64,000 nucleotides of DNA from Paraburkholderia caballeronis (GTDB lineage Bacteria; Pseudomonadota; Gammaproteobacteria; Burkholderiales; Burkholderiaceae), in assembly GCF_900104845.1 (NCBI RefSeq), contig NZ_FNSR01000002.1, positions 1,364,001 to 1,428,000 on the forward strand, in the 5' to 3' direction. The notes beneath the pieces were generated by a model. It had not been told where the DNA came from. It made no database searches and saw only the letters and a program-made list of their open reading frames with translations. The stretch's first letter is position 1. Every line of letters begins with the position of its first letter. Of this stretch, positions 7,804-17,078 are shown one piece after another. The translations under genes were made by a program, and so were the position numbers.

Positions 7804-10800
7804 ATGAACCGCCCGTCGGTACGCTTTCCGCTCCGCGCCGCTGGCTTCGGCTCGCTCTGGAAGTGGGTCAAGTGGGGATTCGTCGTCGCGGTCCTCGTCG
7901 CGCTGGTCATCACGGCGCGCATCGTCCAGATCGAAATCGAAACCTCGCGCCTGCAGGCGCACTATCTTTCGGAACTCACGCGCGACATCGGCTTCACGGT
8001 CGGCAGCGGTCCGAGCCCCAACATCCGGTTTCCTTCGTCCAACGGTCCGTACGACGTGCGGCTCGGTTATGCGCAACTGCCGACGTTCGTCGCGCGGCTG
8101 AACGCGCGCGGTTTCGCGGTCGCCGCGCAGGCGCGCGATTCGGAACGCATGATCTCGCTCGCCGACGACGGCCTGTTCCTGCCTTACGCGGAGAAAGACC
8201 AGGCCGGCCTGATGCTGCGCGACGCGAGCGGCGCGACGCTGTTTCACTCGCGTTATCCGCAGCGCGCGTACGAGAACTTTGACGCGGTGCCGCCGCTCGT
8301 GCGCGATTCGCTGCTGTTCATCGAGGATCGTTACCTGCTCGCGGACGACCAGCCGAACCGCAATCCGGCGCTCGACTGGGGCCGTTTCGGCCACGCGCTC
8401 GCGGACCAGGGGCTGCGGCTCGTGAACCGCGGCCAGGCGACGCCCGGCGGCAGCACGCTCGCGACGCAGATCGAGAAGTTCCGCCATTCGCCGGGCGGCC
8501 GCACCACCACGCCGCCGGAGAAGCTGCGGCAGATCGCGTCCGCGTCGGTGCGCGCATATCTCGACGGTCCGCAGACGATGCCCGCGCGTCAGCAGATTCT
8601 CGTGCGTTATCTGAATTCCGTGCCGCTCGCGGCGAAACCCGGCGTCGGCGAGATCAGCGGGATCGGCGACGGGCTGGCCGCGTGGTACGGCCGCGACTTC
8701 CGCGACGTGAACCGCGTGCTGCGCGCGCCGCTGACCGACGCGACGCTCGCGGAACAGGCGCTCGCGTTTCGCCAGGTGTTGTCGCTGCTGATCGCGCAGC
8801 GCGCGCCGTCCTATTACCTGCAACGCGACAACCCCGAACTCGCGCGGCTGACCGACAGTTATCTGCGGCTGCTCGCGAGCGGCGGCGTGATTACGCCCGC
8901 GCTGCGCGACGCTGCGCTGGCCGCGCAACTGACGCTCGATCGCTCGAAGCCGGTCCGCGCGCCGGTGTCGTATGTCGAACGCAAGGCGACGACGTCGCTG
9001 CGCACGCAGTTGATGTCCGCGCTCGGCGTGCGCACGCTGTACGACCTCGACCGCCTCGACCTGAGCGCGACCGCGACGCTCGACGACTCGGTGCAGCAGG
9101 CCGTCAGCGACCGCCTCGCCGACGCGATGACGAAGGACGGCGCGCGCGCGGCCGGACTCGTCGGCTTCGAGATGCTGCGCCCGCAGGACGACCCGTCGAA
9201 GATTTCATACAGCTTCACGCTGTTCGAGCGCCGCAACGGCGAGAACGTCGTGCGCGTGCAGACCGACAGCGTGAACCAGCCGTTCGACATCAACCAGGGC
9301 GCGCGGCTGAACCTCGGTTCCACCGCGAAGCTGCGCACGGTGATCACGTATCTGCAGATCGTGCAGCGGCTGCACGCGCAATACGCGCCGCTCGACGCGA
9401 AGGCGCTGCGCGCCGTTCAGCCGGACCGTTCCGACGTGCTGACGCGCTGGGCCGTCGATTACCTGTCGCACACGCAGGACCGCTCGCTGCGCGCGATGCT
9501 CGAAGCGGCGGTCGATCGCAAGTATTCCGCGAATCCCGGCGAGACGTTCTACACCGGCGGCGGCGCGCAGAGCTTCAACAACTTCGAGTCGAGCGACAAC
9601 GAGCAGATCCTGCCGCTGCGCCGCGCGTTCCAGCATTCGGTGAACCTCGTGTTCGTGCGGCTGATGCGCGACATCGTCCGCTACGAGATGATCCAGACGT
9701 CCGGCCCGCCGTCGCAATGGCTCGACGATCCGGCCGTGCGTCACGCGTATCTGACGCGCTTCGCGGACGGCGAAAGCCAGGTCTACATGAACCGTTTCTA
9801 CGCGCGTTATCAAGGCAAGAGCGCGGACGACGCGCTGGCCACGCTGTTGCATCACGTGCGCAAGTCGCCGCCGAAACTCGCGACTGCGTTGCGCAGCGTC
9901 GCGCCGGACGGCTCGTTGGCATGGTTCGACACGCAGATGCGCGCGCAGCTGAAAGGCACGAAGTTCCAGTGGCTGACCGACGACGATCTCGCGAAGCTGT
10001 ACGACAAGTACGCGATCGACCGCTTCAACCTGAACGATCGCGGCTACATCGCCAGCGTGCATCCGCTCGAACTGTGGCTGCTGAACTATCTGCGCGCGCA
10101 TCCGGGCGCGCCGCTCGCGCAGGTCCAGCAGGACAGCGGCGACGTGCGGCTGTACACCTACAAGTGGCTGTTCAGGACGCGTTATCACGCGACGCAGGAC
10201 CGGCGCATCCGTCACATGATCGAACTGCGCGCGTACGATGCGATCGGCAAGTCGTGGCGCGAGCTGGGTTATCCGTTCGCGACGCTGACGCCTTCGTATG
10301 GCACGGCGATCGGCGCGTCGGGCGACCGGCCGGCGGCGCTCGCGCAATTGATCGGCCTCGTGGCGGCCGATGGCGACAAACTGCCGACGCACAGCATCGA
10401 CTCGCTCGAATTCGCGCGCGGCACGCCGTATGAAACGCGCTTCGTGCACGCGGCGGTGCCGCCGCAACCGCTCGTGGCGCCGGAGATCACGGTGGTCGTG
10501 CGCGAGTTGTTGACGTCGGTCGTGCAGGGCGGCACCGCGAAACGGCTCGCGGACGGCCTCACGTTCCCGGACGGACGCGCGTTGCCGGTGTACGGCAAGA
10601 CCGGCACCGGTGACCAGCGGTTCAACGTGTATGCGCCCGGCGCGCGGCTGATCGAATCGCGCAAGGTAAACCGCAGCGCGACGTTCGTGTTCGTGATCGG
10701 CGACCGCTTCTACGGCACGCTGACCGCGTGGGCGCACGAGCCGTATGCGGCGCGTTATACGTTCACGAGCGCGATGTCGGTGCAGTTGCTGAAGTCGCTC

Positions 10801-10956
10801 GCGCCGGTGTTGCAGCCGTTGCTGGAAGAACCGGCCGCGTCGGGCGGCTCAAAGGCGGCGAAGGCCGGCGTTCGTCAGATGACCGATGCGCCGACGGTCA
10901 TCGATGCGTTGCGCCGCGTCGCGTGGCGCGCGGACCTCGACGCGCAGCGCCGGTAA
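7804..10956 (+). CDS. Bifunctional penicillin-binding protein (GT51 + transpeptidase), 1050 aa
   Basis: Peptidoglycan synthase of class A type, anchored by one helix (about residues 21-42). The glycosyltransferase domain has the catalytic Glu174 (FIEDRY) and GGSTLATQ (about 216-223). The transpeptidase domain has Ser506 of SxxK (STAK), SVN at 612-614, and KTGT at 932-935, so all active-site motifs remain. At 1050 residues it is longer than PBP1a/1b, with a large insert between SVN and KTGT. AGGGAG precedes the ATG at 7804. It is monocistronic, ending at a strong terminator. It is probably an accessory synthase rather than the housekeeping PBP1a. Confidence 0.9.
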   Translation: MNRPSVRFPLRAAGFGSLWKWVKWGFVVAVLVALVITARIVQIEIETSRLQAHYLSELTRDIGFTVGSGPSPNIRFPSSNGPYDVRLGYAQLPTFVARLNARGFAVAAQARDSERMISLADDGLFLPYAEKDQAGLMLRDASGATLFHSRYPQRAYENFDAVPPLVRDSLLFIEDRYLLADDQPNRNPALDWGRFGHALADQGLRLVNRGQATPGGSTLATQIEKFRHSPGGRTTTPPEKLRQIASASVRAYLDGPQTMPARQQILVRYLNSVPLAAKPGVGEISGIGDGLAAWYGRDFRDVNRVLRAPLTDATLAEQALAFRQVLSLLIAQRAPSYYLQRDNPELARLTDSYLRLLASGGVITPALRDAALAAQLTLDRSKPVRAPVSYVERKATTSLRTQLMSALGVRTLYDLDRLDLSATATLDDSVQQAVSDRLADAMTKDGARAAGLVGFEMLRPQDDPSKISYSFTLFERRNGENVVRVQTDSVNQPFDINQGARLNLGSTAKLRTVITYLQIVQRLHAQYAPLDAKALRAVQPDRSDVLTRWAVDYLSHTQDRSLRAMLEAAVDRKYSANPGETFYTGGGAQSFNNFESSDNEQILPLRRAFQHSVNLVFVRLMRDIVRYEMIQTSGPPSQWLDDPAVRHAYLTRFADGESQVYMNRFYARYQGKSADDALATLLHHVRKSPPKLATALRSVAPDGSLAWFDTQMRAQLKGTKFQWLTDDDLAKLYDKYAIDRFNLNDRGYIASVHPLELWLLNYLRAHPGAPLAQVQQDSGDVRLYTYKWLFRTRYHATQDRRIRHMIELRAYDAIGKSWRELGYPFATLTPSYGTAIGASGDRPAALAQLIGLVAADGDKLPTHSIDSLEFARGTPYETRFVHAAVPPQPLVAPEITVVVRELLTSVVQGGTAKRLADGLTFPDGRALPVYGKTGTGDQRFNVYAPGARLIESRKVNRSATFVFVIGDRFYGTLTAWAHEPYAARYTFTSAMSVQLLKSLAPVLQPLLEEPAASGGSKAAKAGVRQMTDAPTVIDALRRVAWRADLDAQRR

Positions 10957-10961
10957 AGGAA

Positions 10962-10997
10962 AAACGCGCGGGCGTGAATCGACACGCCCGCGCGTTT
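10962..10997. terminator. Strong hairpin terminator between convergent genes
   Basis: A perfect 15-bp stem: AAACGCGCGGGCGTG (10962-10976) pairs with CACGCCCGCGCGTTT (10983-10997) across a six-base loop. The A and T runs at its ends allow it to serve both the penicillin-binding protein gene on + and the lipoprotein gene ending at 11114 on -. Confidence 0.8.
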
Positions 10998-11113
10998 CAT
11001 GAACCGGTCTTGCCGCCGCAAGCCCCGCGACGCTTTCCATTCTCTTTCTTCTTGCTCGCAATTCCCTTTCGCATTCGCCGGTTTCGCTCGATGCGCGAAG
11101 GTATCGCGCGGGC

Positions 11114-11629
11114 TCAATAGCCCTGCGGGGGCGGCGGCGGTGCGGATCCCGGCGGCGGAGGCGGCAGATAACGCTGCTGCATCGGCTGCGACGTGGACAT
11201 CCCGCCGCCCGGCACCGGAATCCGGTTGCCGGACGCGTACATGCATTGCATGTACGCATAGTCGTAGCGGCGCTGCACGTCGTACGACGAACCTTGCGCG
11301 CTGTTCATGCCGACCGCGCTGCCGGCGAGCAGGCCCGCGCCCGCGCCGATCGCCGCGCCGCGTCCGCCGCCGAACGCCGCGCCCGCCGCCGCGCCGAGCG
11401 CGGTGCCGACCGCCGCGCTGCCGACCGCGCTCGTATTCGCCGCTTCGCTGGCGGACACGCCACCGACCTGCTGCAACGCGAACTGGCGGCACGAATAATC
11501 GTCGGCGCGGAACTGGTCGAAGGACTTGCCGGTGCCGGGCAGCGCCATCACGCTCGGTCCGGCCGGGACGACGGCGCACGCGCTCAACAGCGCCGCCGCC
11601 GCAACTACTGCGAAACAGGTGTATTTCAT
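11114..11629 (-). CDS. Glycine-zipper lipoprotein, 171 aa
   Basis: Lipobox LSAC (Cys18) after a short signal peptide. The middle (about residues 65-108) is a glycine/alanine-rich segment with repeated AAxGxxxG spacing, the Gly-zipper seen in SlyB-like or YMGG-like outer-membrane proteins. It is followed by QRRYDYAYMQCMYASGN and a proline-rich tail. Such proteins are envelope components without known catalysis. It sits 13 bases after the stop of the next upstream gene on the same strand, so the two form an operon. Confidence 0.85.
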   Translation of the reverse strand: MKYTCFAVVAAAALLSACAVVPAGPSVMALPGTGKSFDQFRADDYSCRQFALQQVGGVSASEAANTSAVGSAAVGTALGAAAGAAFGGGRGAAIGAGAGLLAGSAVGMNSAQGSSYDVQRRYDYAYMQCMYASGNRIPVPGGGMSTSQPMQQRYLPPPPPGSAPPPPPQGY

Positions 11630-11642
11630 CTGGGACTCTCGT

Positions 11643-12074
11643 TCACTCGGGCATGTCGCTTTCGGGCGCGGGCTGCGCGGGCACAGCCCGCCAGCCCGAC
11701 GCGCATTCCTTCACATACGGGTAATAGGTCTTCGACGCGTCGCAGAAGTACCAGGTGTCGCCGGTCGCTGCCTGAGACGGATCGGCCTGCGGGGCCGGCG
11801 GCATGCGGCCTTGCGGAGCCGGTCCGGGGCCGCCTTGCTGATACGGGGCGGTCTGCGGCTGGCCGTCCGGACCCTGCTCGATGTAGGTGGGCGGCGCGGG
11901 CGGCGGCGCGACGACCACCGGCGCGGGCGCGTAGTAGTACGGGACCGGCGCGACCGGGTAGTAATACGGCACGCCGCCGCCGATGAACACGCCGACGCGC
12001 GCCGCGTGCGCCGCGCCGCTCGCGCAGACGACCGCCACGGCGGCGGCGCCGAGTAACAGTTTCGACCTTCTCAC
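11643..12074 (-). CDS. Secreted proline-rich protein, 143 aa
   Basis: Signal peptide (about residues 1-24, ending GAAHAA), then a tyrosine/proline-rich stretch (VPYYYP, VPYYYAPAPVV) and a C-terminal cysteine-containing module (WYFCDASKTYYPYVKECASGW). This layout is common in Burkholderia envelope proteins of unknown role. GTG at 12074 is used because GGAG lies six bases upstream and the signal peptide begins exactly there; the frame remains open further upstream without signal features. It leads the lipoprotein at 11629 by 13 bases. Confidence 0.8.
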   Translation of the reverse strand: MRRSKLLLGAAAVAVVCASGAAHAARVGVFIGGGVPYYYPVAPVPYYYAPAPVVVAPPPAPPTYIEQGPDGQPQTAPYQQGGPGPAPQGRMPPAPQADPSQAATGDTWYFCDASKTYYPYVKECASGWRAVPAQPAPESDMPE

Positions 12075-12228
12075 AACGATCTCCAGAACGGAACGGACTG
12101 CCGCGCGCGGATGCGCGCTGTGCGACGGATTATCGAACGCTAAAGGATCGCCGGGGGCAATGCAATTACCGAAATTGCAGCCTTTTTTCGAGTTGTTACA
12201 AACGGCAACGCGGCGTGTCCCGGTTATG

Positions 12229-13242
12229 TCATGCGTCAAGCGCGAGCGTCGCGAAGGTGGCGAGCCAGTGCTCTCCCATGTAGTCGCCGGCCACGTGCGG
12301 GAGCGCGGTGTCCAGATGCGTCCGTGCCGCTTCGTGCAGCAGCGCGATGCGCGCGTCGCCATCGGGCAGCGCGCGGGCGAGCGTGCGCTGGCACCATGCG
12401 CGGCTCAGGTTCAGTCCGTCGAGATGGGCGATCTTGCCGTCGCTGCGGTCGGTCACGGTGGCCGGCGTGAACAGCGTCGCCGGCCGGCGTGCCGCGAGTT
12501 CCGGCAGGAAGGCCGCGAACCACGCATGGAAAGCGTCGCGCGGCAGCACGCGGCTCATCAGCACCGCCTCCATCAGCGCGGGCGACAGGAACTCGTCGCC
12601 GGACGGCTCCCATGCCTGGCACGCGACGTCGTTCAGATGCCAGCGGCGCGCGGTGTCCTCGATCAGCGTCGCGAGGCCGGCGCGTCCGGTCTGTCTTGCG
12701 AAGTCGAGCGCGAGCGTCAGCGCGAACGCGGTGTTGAAATGCGTGCCGACCCGCAGCGGGTACGTCGCTTTCGGCAGGAACGTCTCGAAGCGTTCGACGA
12801 ACGTCCCGGTCAGCGGCGCGAGCGCGCGCGACCAGCGTTGCGCTTCGGGCGTATTCATCGCATCGAGCTGCGCGGCGAGCGCGAGCAGCCATGCCCAGCC
12901 GTAAGGACGCTCGAAACCCTGGTTGTGCGGCAGGTCGAGGTACGCACGCTCGCCGGCCATCTTCTCGTCGGTGAAGTGTTCGTCGAACGTCGCGACGATG
13001 CGCGGCGCTTCCGGCAGGTCCGGAAAGCGTTGCAGCACGCGGGCGATGAGCCAGTAGCCATGCACGCATGAATGCCAGTCGTAGCTGCCGTAGAACACCG
13101 GATGCAACTCGCGCGGGCTGCGCACGTCCTGCGGACCCGCGAGGCCGTGCGTGAGCTTGTTCGGGTATTCGCGCGTCAGGTGGGCGAGCGCGATCGTCGC
13201 GAAACGCGATGCGATCGGGGCGGTGAACGGATGATCGGACAT
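12229..13242 (-). CDS. DUF2891 family protein, 337 aa
   Basis: The segment HPVFYGSYDWHSCVHGYW (about residues 47-64) and later GFERPYGWAWLLAL are characteristic of DUF2891, a family built from repeated helical pairs like those of alpha/alpha-toroid glycosidases. Catalytic activity is not established for the family; a sugar-related enzyme is only an inference from the fold. No signal peptide, so cytoplasmic. Divergent from the TPR/ATP-grasp gene, with 213 bases between starts. Confidence 0.85.
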   Translation of the reverse strand: MSDHPFTAPIASRFATIALAHLTREYPNKLTHGLAGPQDVRSPRELHPVFYGSYDWHSCVHGYWLIARVLQRFPDLPEAPRIVATFDEHFTDEKMAGERAYLDLPHNQGFERPYGWAWLLALAAQLDAMNTPEAQRWSRALAPLTGTFVERFETFLPKATYPLRVGTHFNTAFALTLALDFARQTGRAGLATLIEDTARRWHLNDVACQAWEPSGDEFLSPALMEAVLMSRVLPRDAFHAWFAAFLPELAARRPATLFTPATVTDRSDGKIAHLDGLNLSRAWCQRTLARALPDGDARIALLHEAARTHLDTALPHVAGDYMGEHWLATFATLALDA

Positions 13243-13455
13243 GGCGAGAGAGGTTGATGGGGCGGACTAGCGCCGGATGGACTGAAAGCCGTCAGCGTAC
13301 CGCACATTCGGAGTCGCACAGACGGACGCGTTCCGTTCCTTCGACGACCCGGCTGAAATAGATGGTAATACCCGCGAACAATTGCGAAACCTGCCGGGCT
13401 TATCGCCCGCCTATACTGGCGCGCTTCGCCTGGACCTGCATTGGCTTTCGCCCCT

Positions 13456-14847
13456 ATGTCTATTGAAACCCTGTTGCAACAGGCCGCGTCGCACGAGCAG
13501 GAAGGGCGGCTCGACGTCGTCGAAACCCTCTTGCGCCAGATACTCTGCGCTGCGCCGACGCATCGTGAAGCCACTCTCAAGCTGGCTGAAATCCTGATTC
13601 GCGCACACCGGTGCGATGAGGCGATCGGCTTGCTCAAGCCGCTCGACGACGATGCGCATCCGGACTCGGCGGTGCTTCGAAGGCTCGGTATCGCTCATGC
13701 GTTTACGGGCAGGGAGCGCCTTGCGCTCGGCTACTTCGAAAAGGTTCTCGCACTCGAACCGGACGATGCGCAGGTCTCGCAACTGGTCGCGAGTTTGCGG
13801 CAGGCGCTCGACGTCGAGGACGAGTCCGCCGCGACCTTTCGCCGTGCGCTTGAGGCGAATCATCTGGTGCGGGTGCCGGCCACGGTGTCGCCGCCGGACT
13901 ATCGGGTCCTGCTCGTTTTCGCGCCGTGCGCGGGCAATACGCCGTTCTCGTATCTGATCCGCGATGCGCGTTTCGAATGCACCGTGCTCAGCGCGCTGAC
14001 CGACTTCGACTACGACATCGAGTCGCTGCGCGACAGCGCGGACGTGGTCGTCAACCTGGTTTGCGACGCGGATCTCGGCCGCGCGATCCTCGGGACCGTG
14101 GAGACGCTCGTCGAGCGTATCGGCAAACCGCTGCTCAATCCTCCGCGGCTGATCCGGCAAACCGGCCGGGCGGCGGTGTCAGGGCGTCTCGCTTCCACGC
14201 CGGGCTGCCTCGTTCCGCAAACGCGCTTCTTCCTGCGGGAGGCGCTGCGGCAAACGCTCGACGAAGGCGGCGGGGCGGACCTGCGTTATCCGCTGCTGGT
14301 TCGCCCCGCTGGCACGCACGGCGGCGACGACTTCGAGAGGATGGAAGACCGGGACCAGCTCGTCGCCTTCCTGGCTGCCCACGATCAGTCGAGCTACTAC
14401 GTGATACCGTTCATCGACTATCGGTCGGCGGACGGTTATTTCCGCAAGTACCGCTTCATCTATGTCGGCGACGAGATCCTGCCGTACCACCTCGCGATCG
14501 ACGACAAATGGAAGGTCCATCACGCGACGACGCCGATGGTCGCCTCTCGATGGATGCAGGACGAAGAGCAGGCATTTCTTGCGGACCCGTGGCGCGTTTT
14601 CGGAGCCTCGCAGCGCGCGGCGCTGCAATCCATCAAGGACGAGTTCGGACTCGATTACTTCGGCATCGATTGCTCGCTGATGCCGGACGGCGCGGTCGCC
14701 GTGTTCGAGGTCAACGCGAGCATGCTGGTGCACGACCGCAACGAGCCGTTTCCGTACAAGAACGAAGCCGTCAGCCGGATCAAGCAGGCGTTTCAGGCGC
14801 TGCTCGAACGGACCGCGCGCGGCGAGCGGCGCGGTCCGGGCCGCTGA
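13456..14847 (+). CDS. TPR plus ATP-grasp-like fusion protein, 463 aa
   Basis: Residues about 1-130 form tetratricopeptide repeats (EGRLDVVETLLRQIL, RLGIAHAFTGRERLALGYFEKVLALEPD). The rest resembles a RimK-like ATP-grasp ligase: PLLVRPAGTHGG fits the nucleotide-binding lysine/arginine strand, and DYFGIDCSLMPDGAVAVFEVN has the metal-binding Asp/Glu/Asn pattern. ATP-grasp enzymes join a carboxylate to an amine or thiol. The TPR part would recruit a partner. The substrate is unknown, and no peptide precursor or ligase partner is adjacent. ATG at 13456 is preferred over TTG at 13441. Confidence 0.75.
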   Translation: MSIETLLQQAASHEQEGRLDVVETLLRQILCAAPTHREATLKLAEILIRAHRCDEAIGLLKPLDDDAHPDSAVLRRLGIAHAFTGRERLALGYFEKVLALEPDDAQVSQLVASLRQALDVEDESAATFRRALEANHLVRVPATVSPPDYRVLLVFAPCAGNTPFSYLIRDARFECTVLSALTDFDYDIESLRDSADVVVNLVCDADLGRAILGTVETLVERIGKPLLNPPRLIRQTGRAAVSGRLASTPGCLVPQTRFFLREALRQTLDEGGGADLRYPLLVRPAGTHGGDDFERMEDRDQLVAFLAAHDQSSYYVIPFIDYRSADGYFRKYRFIYVGDEILPYHLAIDDKWKVHHATTPMVASRWMQDEEQAFLADPWRVFGASQRAALQSIKDEFGLDYFGIDCSLMPDGAVAVFEVNASMLVHDRNEPFPYKNEAVSRIKQAFQALLERTARGERRGPGR

Positions 14848-14919
14848 AGTTCGCGGCGTCAGCGCGGCCGGTTCCGGGCGTTCCTGCCGGCCAGCGCTAT
14901 CGATAGCGTCGGGTACGCA

Positions 14920-15678
14920 TCAATCGACGGCTTCTAACGACGCTTCGCCGCGGCCGGCCGCTTGCGCCCGCGCCCGTTCCAGCCGCTGCATCGCCTCGCC
15001 GACGTCCTGGCCGAACTGCGCAAGCGCGGCCGTCGCCAGGTCAGGCGGCTGCAACGCGGACCACAGCACGTCGATCAGCCGCTGCGCGGTCGTTTCGATG
15101 TCGATGCGGCGGTTCGCGAGCGTCGCGTCCCACAACACATGCTCCATCGGCCCGAACACCAGCGAGCGCAGCAGGCGCAGCGGCACGTCGTTGCGGACCT
15201 GGCCGTTCTGCTGGCCGCGCGCGAGCACGCGCATCAGCGGCGCGGTGTAGCGGCGCTGCAACTCGGTCAGCGCCTCGCCCAGTTCGTGCTGCCGCGCGCG
15301 CCCCTCGGACAGCACCAGCGCGCACAGCCCCGTGCCGTTCTCCAGCATCAGCCGCAGGTGCATGTGGACGATGAACGCGAACTGCTGGCGCACCGTGCCG
15401 TCGCGCGGCAGGCCGGTCTCGATCGCGTCGATGATCTCGTCGTACCAGTCCGCGATCACCCGCGCGCACAACTCGCGCTTGCCCCGGAAGTAGCTGAACA
15501 CCGTCGCCTCGGACACGCCGAGCCGCTGTGCGATCTCCGCCGTGGTCGCGCGCTCGTAGCCCTTTTCGGAGAACACGTCGCGGCCCGCCTGAAGGATCTC
15601 CTTCACGCGCTGTTGCGACTTGCGTCCAGCCGGCTCCCTGCGGGACGCGGGCAGCACGGTTTTCGAGGCGGCGGGCAT
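14920..15678 (-). CDS. liuQ: TetR-family regulator of the leucine-catabolism operon, 252 aa
   Basis: N-terminal helix-turn-helix at about residues 24-70 (TTAEIAQRLGVSEATVFSYFRGK), followed by an all-helical ligand domain. In beta-proteobacteria the liu operon is known to be controlled by the TetR-type repressor LiuQ rather than the MerR-type LiuR. Its divergent position beside liuA makes LiuQ the natural assignment, though it is inferred from context. The likely inducer is an acyl-CoA from leucine breakdown. The intergenic region carries a near-perfect 16-bp palindrome that could be its operator. Confidence 0.8.
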   Translation of the reverse strand: MPAASKTVLPASRREPAGRKSQQRVKEILQAGRDVFSEKGYERATTAEIAQRLGVSEATVFSYFRGKRELCARVIADWYDEIIDAIETGLPRDGTVRQQFAFIVHMHLRLMLENGTGLCALVLSEGRARQHELGEALTELQRRYTAPLMRVLARGQQNGQVRNDVPLRLLRSLVFGPMEHVLWDATLANRRIDIETTAQRLIDVLWSALQPPDLATAALAQFGQDVGEAMQRLERARAQAAGRGEASLEAVD

Positions 15679-15791
15679 TCTGAGTGAGGTTCAATTATGG
15701 ATTTGGGTGCGGCCCATTATCCCGTGACAATCGCTTTAAAACAAGACAAACAGGCGCATGGTAAGAACTGAGCATTACTCAAATCTACCTA

Positions 15792-15807
15792 TTGACGTAT
15801 ACGTAAA
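15792..15807. promoter_or_regulatory. Palindromic operator candidate upstream of liuA
   Basis: TTGACGTATACGTAAA has a perfect 10-bp core (ACGTATACGT) and differs from full symmetry only at one outer pair. It lies 65 bases before the liuA start in the shared regulator/operon intergenic region, in a locally AT-rich stretch. The form resembles published liu-operator palindromes built on ACGT half sites; assignment to the adjacent TetR protein is inference. Confidence 0.55.
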
Positions 15808-15871
15808 TCTGGCGTGAAATGGGCGGCGAAAGGGCGAGCACGCGCCCATGCCCCATCTGGAGGAGACACCC

Positions 15872-17053
15872 ATGAGCAACGTACCCGGTTTGCAGTTCCC
15901 GCTCGGCGAAGAGATCGAGATGCTGCGCGACAGCGTCGCCGGCTTCGCGGCGAAGGAGATCGCGCCGCGCGCCGGCGAGATCGACCGCACCGACCAGTTC
16001 CCGATGGACCTGTGGCGCAAGTTCGGCGACCTCGGCGTGCTCGGCATGACCGTCTCCGAGGAATACGGCGGCGCGAACATGGGCTACACCGCGCACATGG
16101 TCGCGATGGAGGAAATTTCGCGCGCGTCGGCGTCGGTCGGCCTCTCGTATGGCGCGCACTCGAACCTGTGCGTGAACCAGATCCACCGCAACGGCACCGA
16201 AGCGCAGAAGCGCAAGTACCTGCCGAAGCTCGTGTCGGGCGAGCACGTCGGCGCGCTCGCGATGAGCGAGCCGAACGCCGGCTCGGACGTCGTCAGCATG
16301 AAGCTGCGCGCGCAGAAGAAGGGCGACCGCTACGTGCTGAACGGCACGAAGATGTGGATCACCAACGGCCCGGACTGCGACACGCTGGTCGTCTACGCGA
16401 AGACCGACCCGGAAGCGGGTTCGCGCGGCATCACGGCGTTCATCGTCGAAAAGGGGATGAAGGGTTTCTCCGTCGCGCAGAAGCTCGACAAGCTCGGGAT
16501 GCGCGGCTCGCATACCGGCGAACTGGTGTTCCAGGACGTCGAGGTGCCGGAGGAGAACATCCTTGGGGCATTGAACGGCGGCGTGAAGGTGCTGATGAGC
16601 GGCCTCGACTACGAGCGCGCGGTGCTCGCGGGCGGCCCGACCGGCATCATGCTCGCGGTGATGGATGCGGTCGTGCCGTACATCCACGACCGCAGGCAGT
16701 TCGGCCAGCCGATCGGCGAGTTCCAGTTGATCCAGGGGAAGGTCGCGGACCTGTACACGACGTTGCAGGCGTGCCGCGCGTATCTGTACGCGGTCGGCCG
16801 CCAGCTCGACACGCTCGGCAGCGACCATGTGCGCCAGGTCCGCAAGGACTGCGCGGGCGTGATCCTCTATACCGCCGAAAAGGCGACGTGGATGGCCGGC
16901 GAGGCGATCCAGATTCTCGGCGGCAACGGCTACATCAACGAGTATCCGGTCGGCCGGCTGTGGCGCGACGCGAAGCTGTACGAGATCGGCGCGGGCACGA
17001 GCGAGATCCGCCGGATGCTGATCGGCCGCGAACTGTTCGCCGAAACCCTCTGA
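15872..17053 (+). CDS. liuA: Isovaleryl-CoA dehydrogenase, 393 aa
   Basis: FAD enzyme oxidising isovaleryl-CoA to 3-methylcrotonyl-CoA in leucine degradation, passing electrons to ETF. The catalytic base of the isovaleryl subclass is seen as Glu in [14 protein letters not shown] (about residue 250), the diagnostic position that differs from most acyl-CoA dehydrogenases. [12 protein letters not shown] and MWITNG are the flavin-binding motifs. ATG at 15872 is preceded by GGAGGAG; the frame opens earlier but lacks homology. First gene of liuABCD, 25 bases before liuB. Confidence 0.95.
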   Translation: MSNVPGLQFPLGEEIEMLRDSVAGFAAKEIAPRAGEIDRTDQFPMDLWRKFGDLGVLGMTVSEEYGGANMGYTAHMVAMEEISRASASVGLSYGAHSNLCVNQIHRNGTEAQKRKYLPKLVSGEHVGALAMSEPNAGSDVVSMKLRAQKKGDRYVLNGTKMWITNGPDCDTLVVYAKTDPEAGSRGITAFIVEKGMKGFSVAQKLDKLGMRGSHTGELVFQDVEVPEENILGALNGGVKVLMSGLDYERAVLAGGPTGIMLAVMDAVVPYIHDRRQFGQPIGEFQLIQGKVADLYTTLQACRAYLYAVGRQLDTLGSDHVRQVRKDCAGVILYTAEKATWMAGEAIQILGGNGYINEYPVGRLWRDAKLYEIGAGTSEIRRMLIGRELFAETL

Positions 17054-17078
17054 CCGCCGCGACCGAAGGAAGCCCGCG

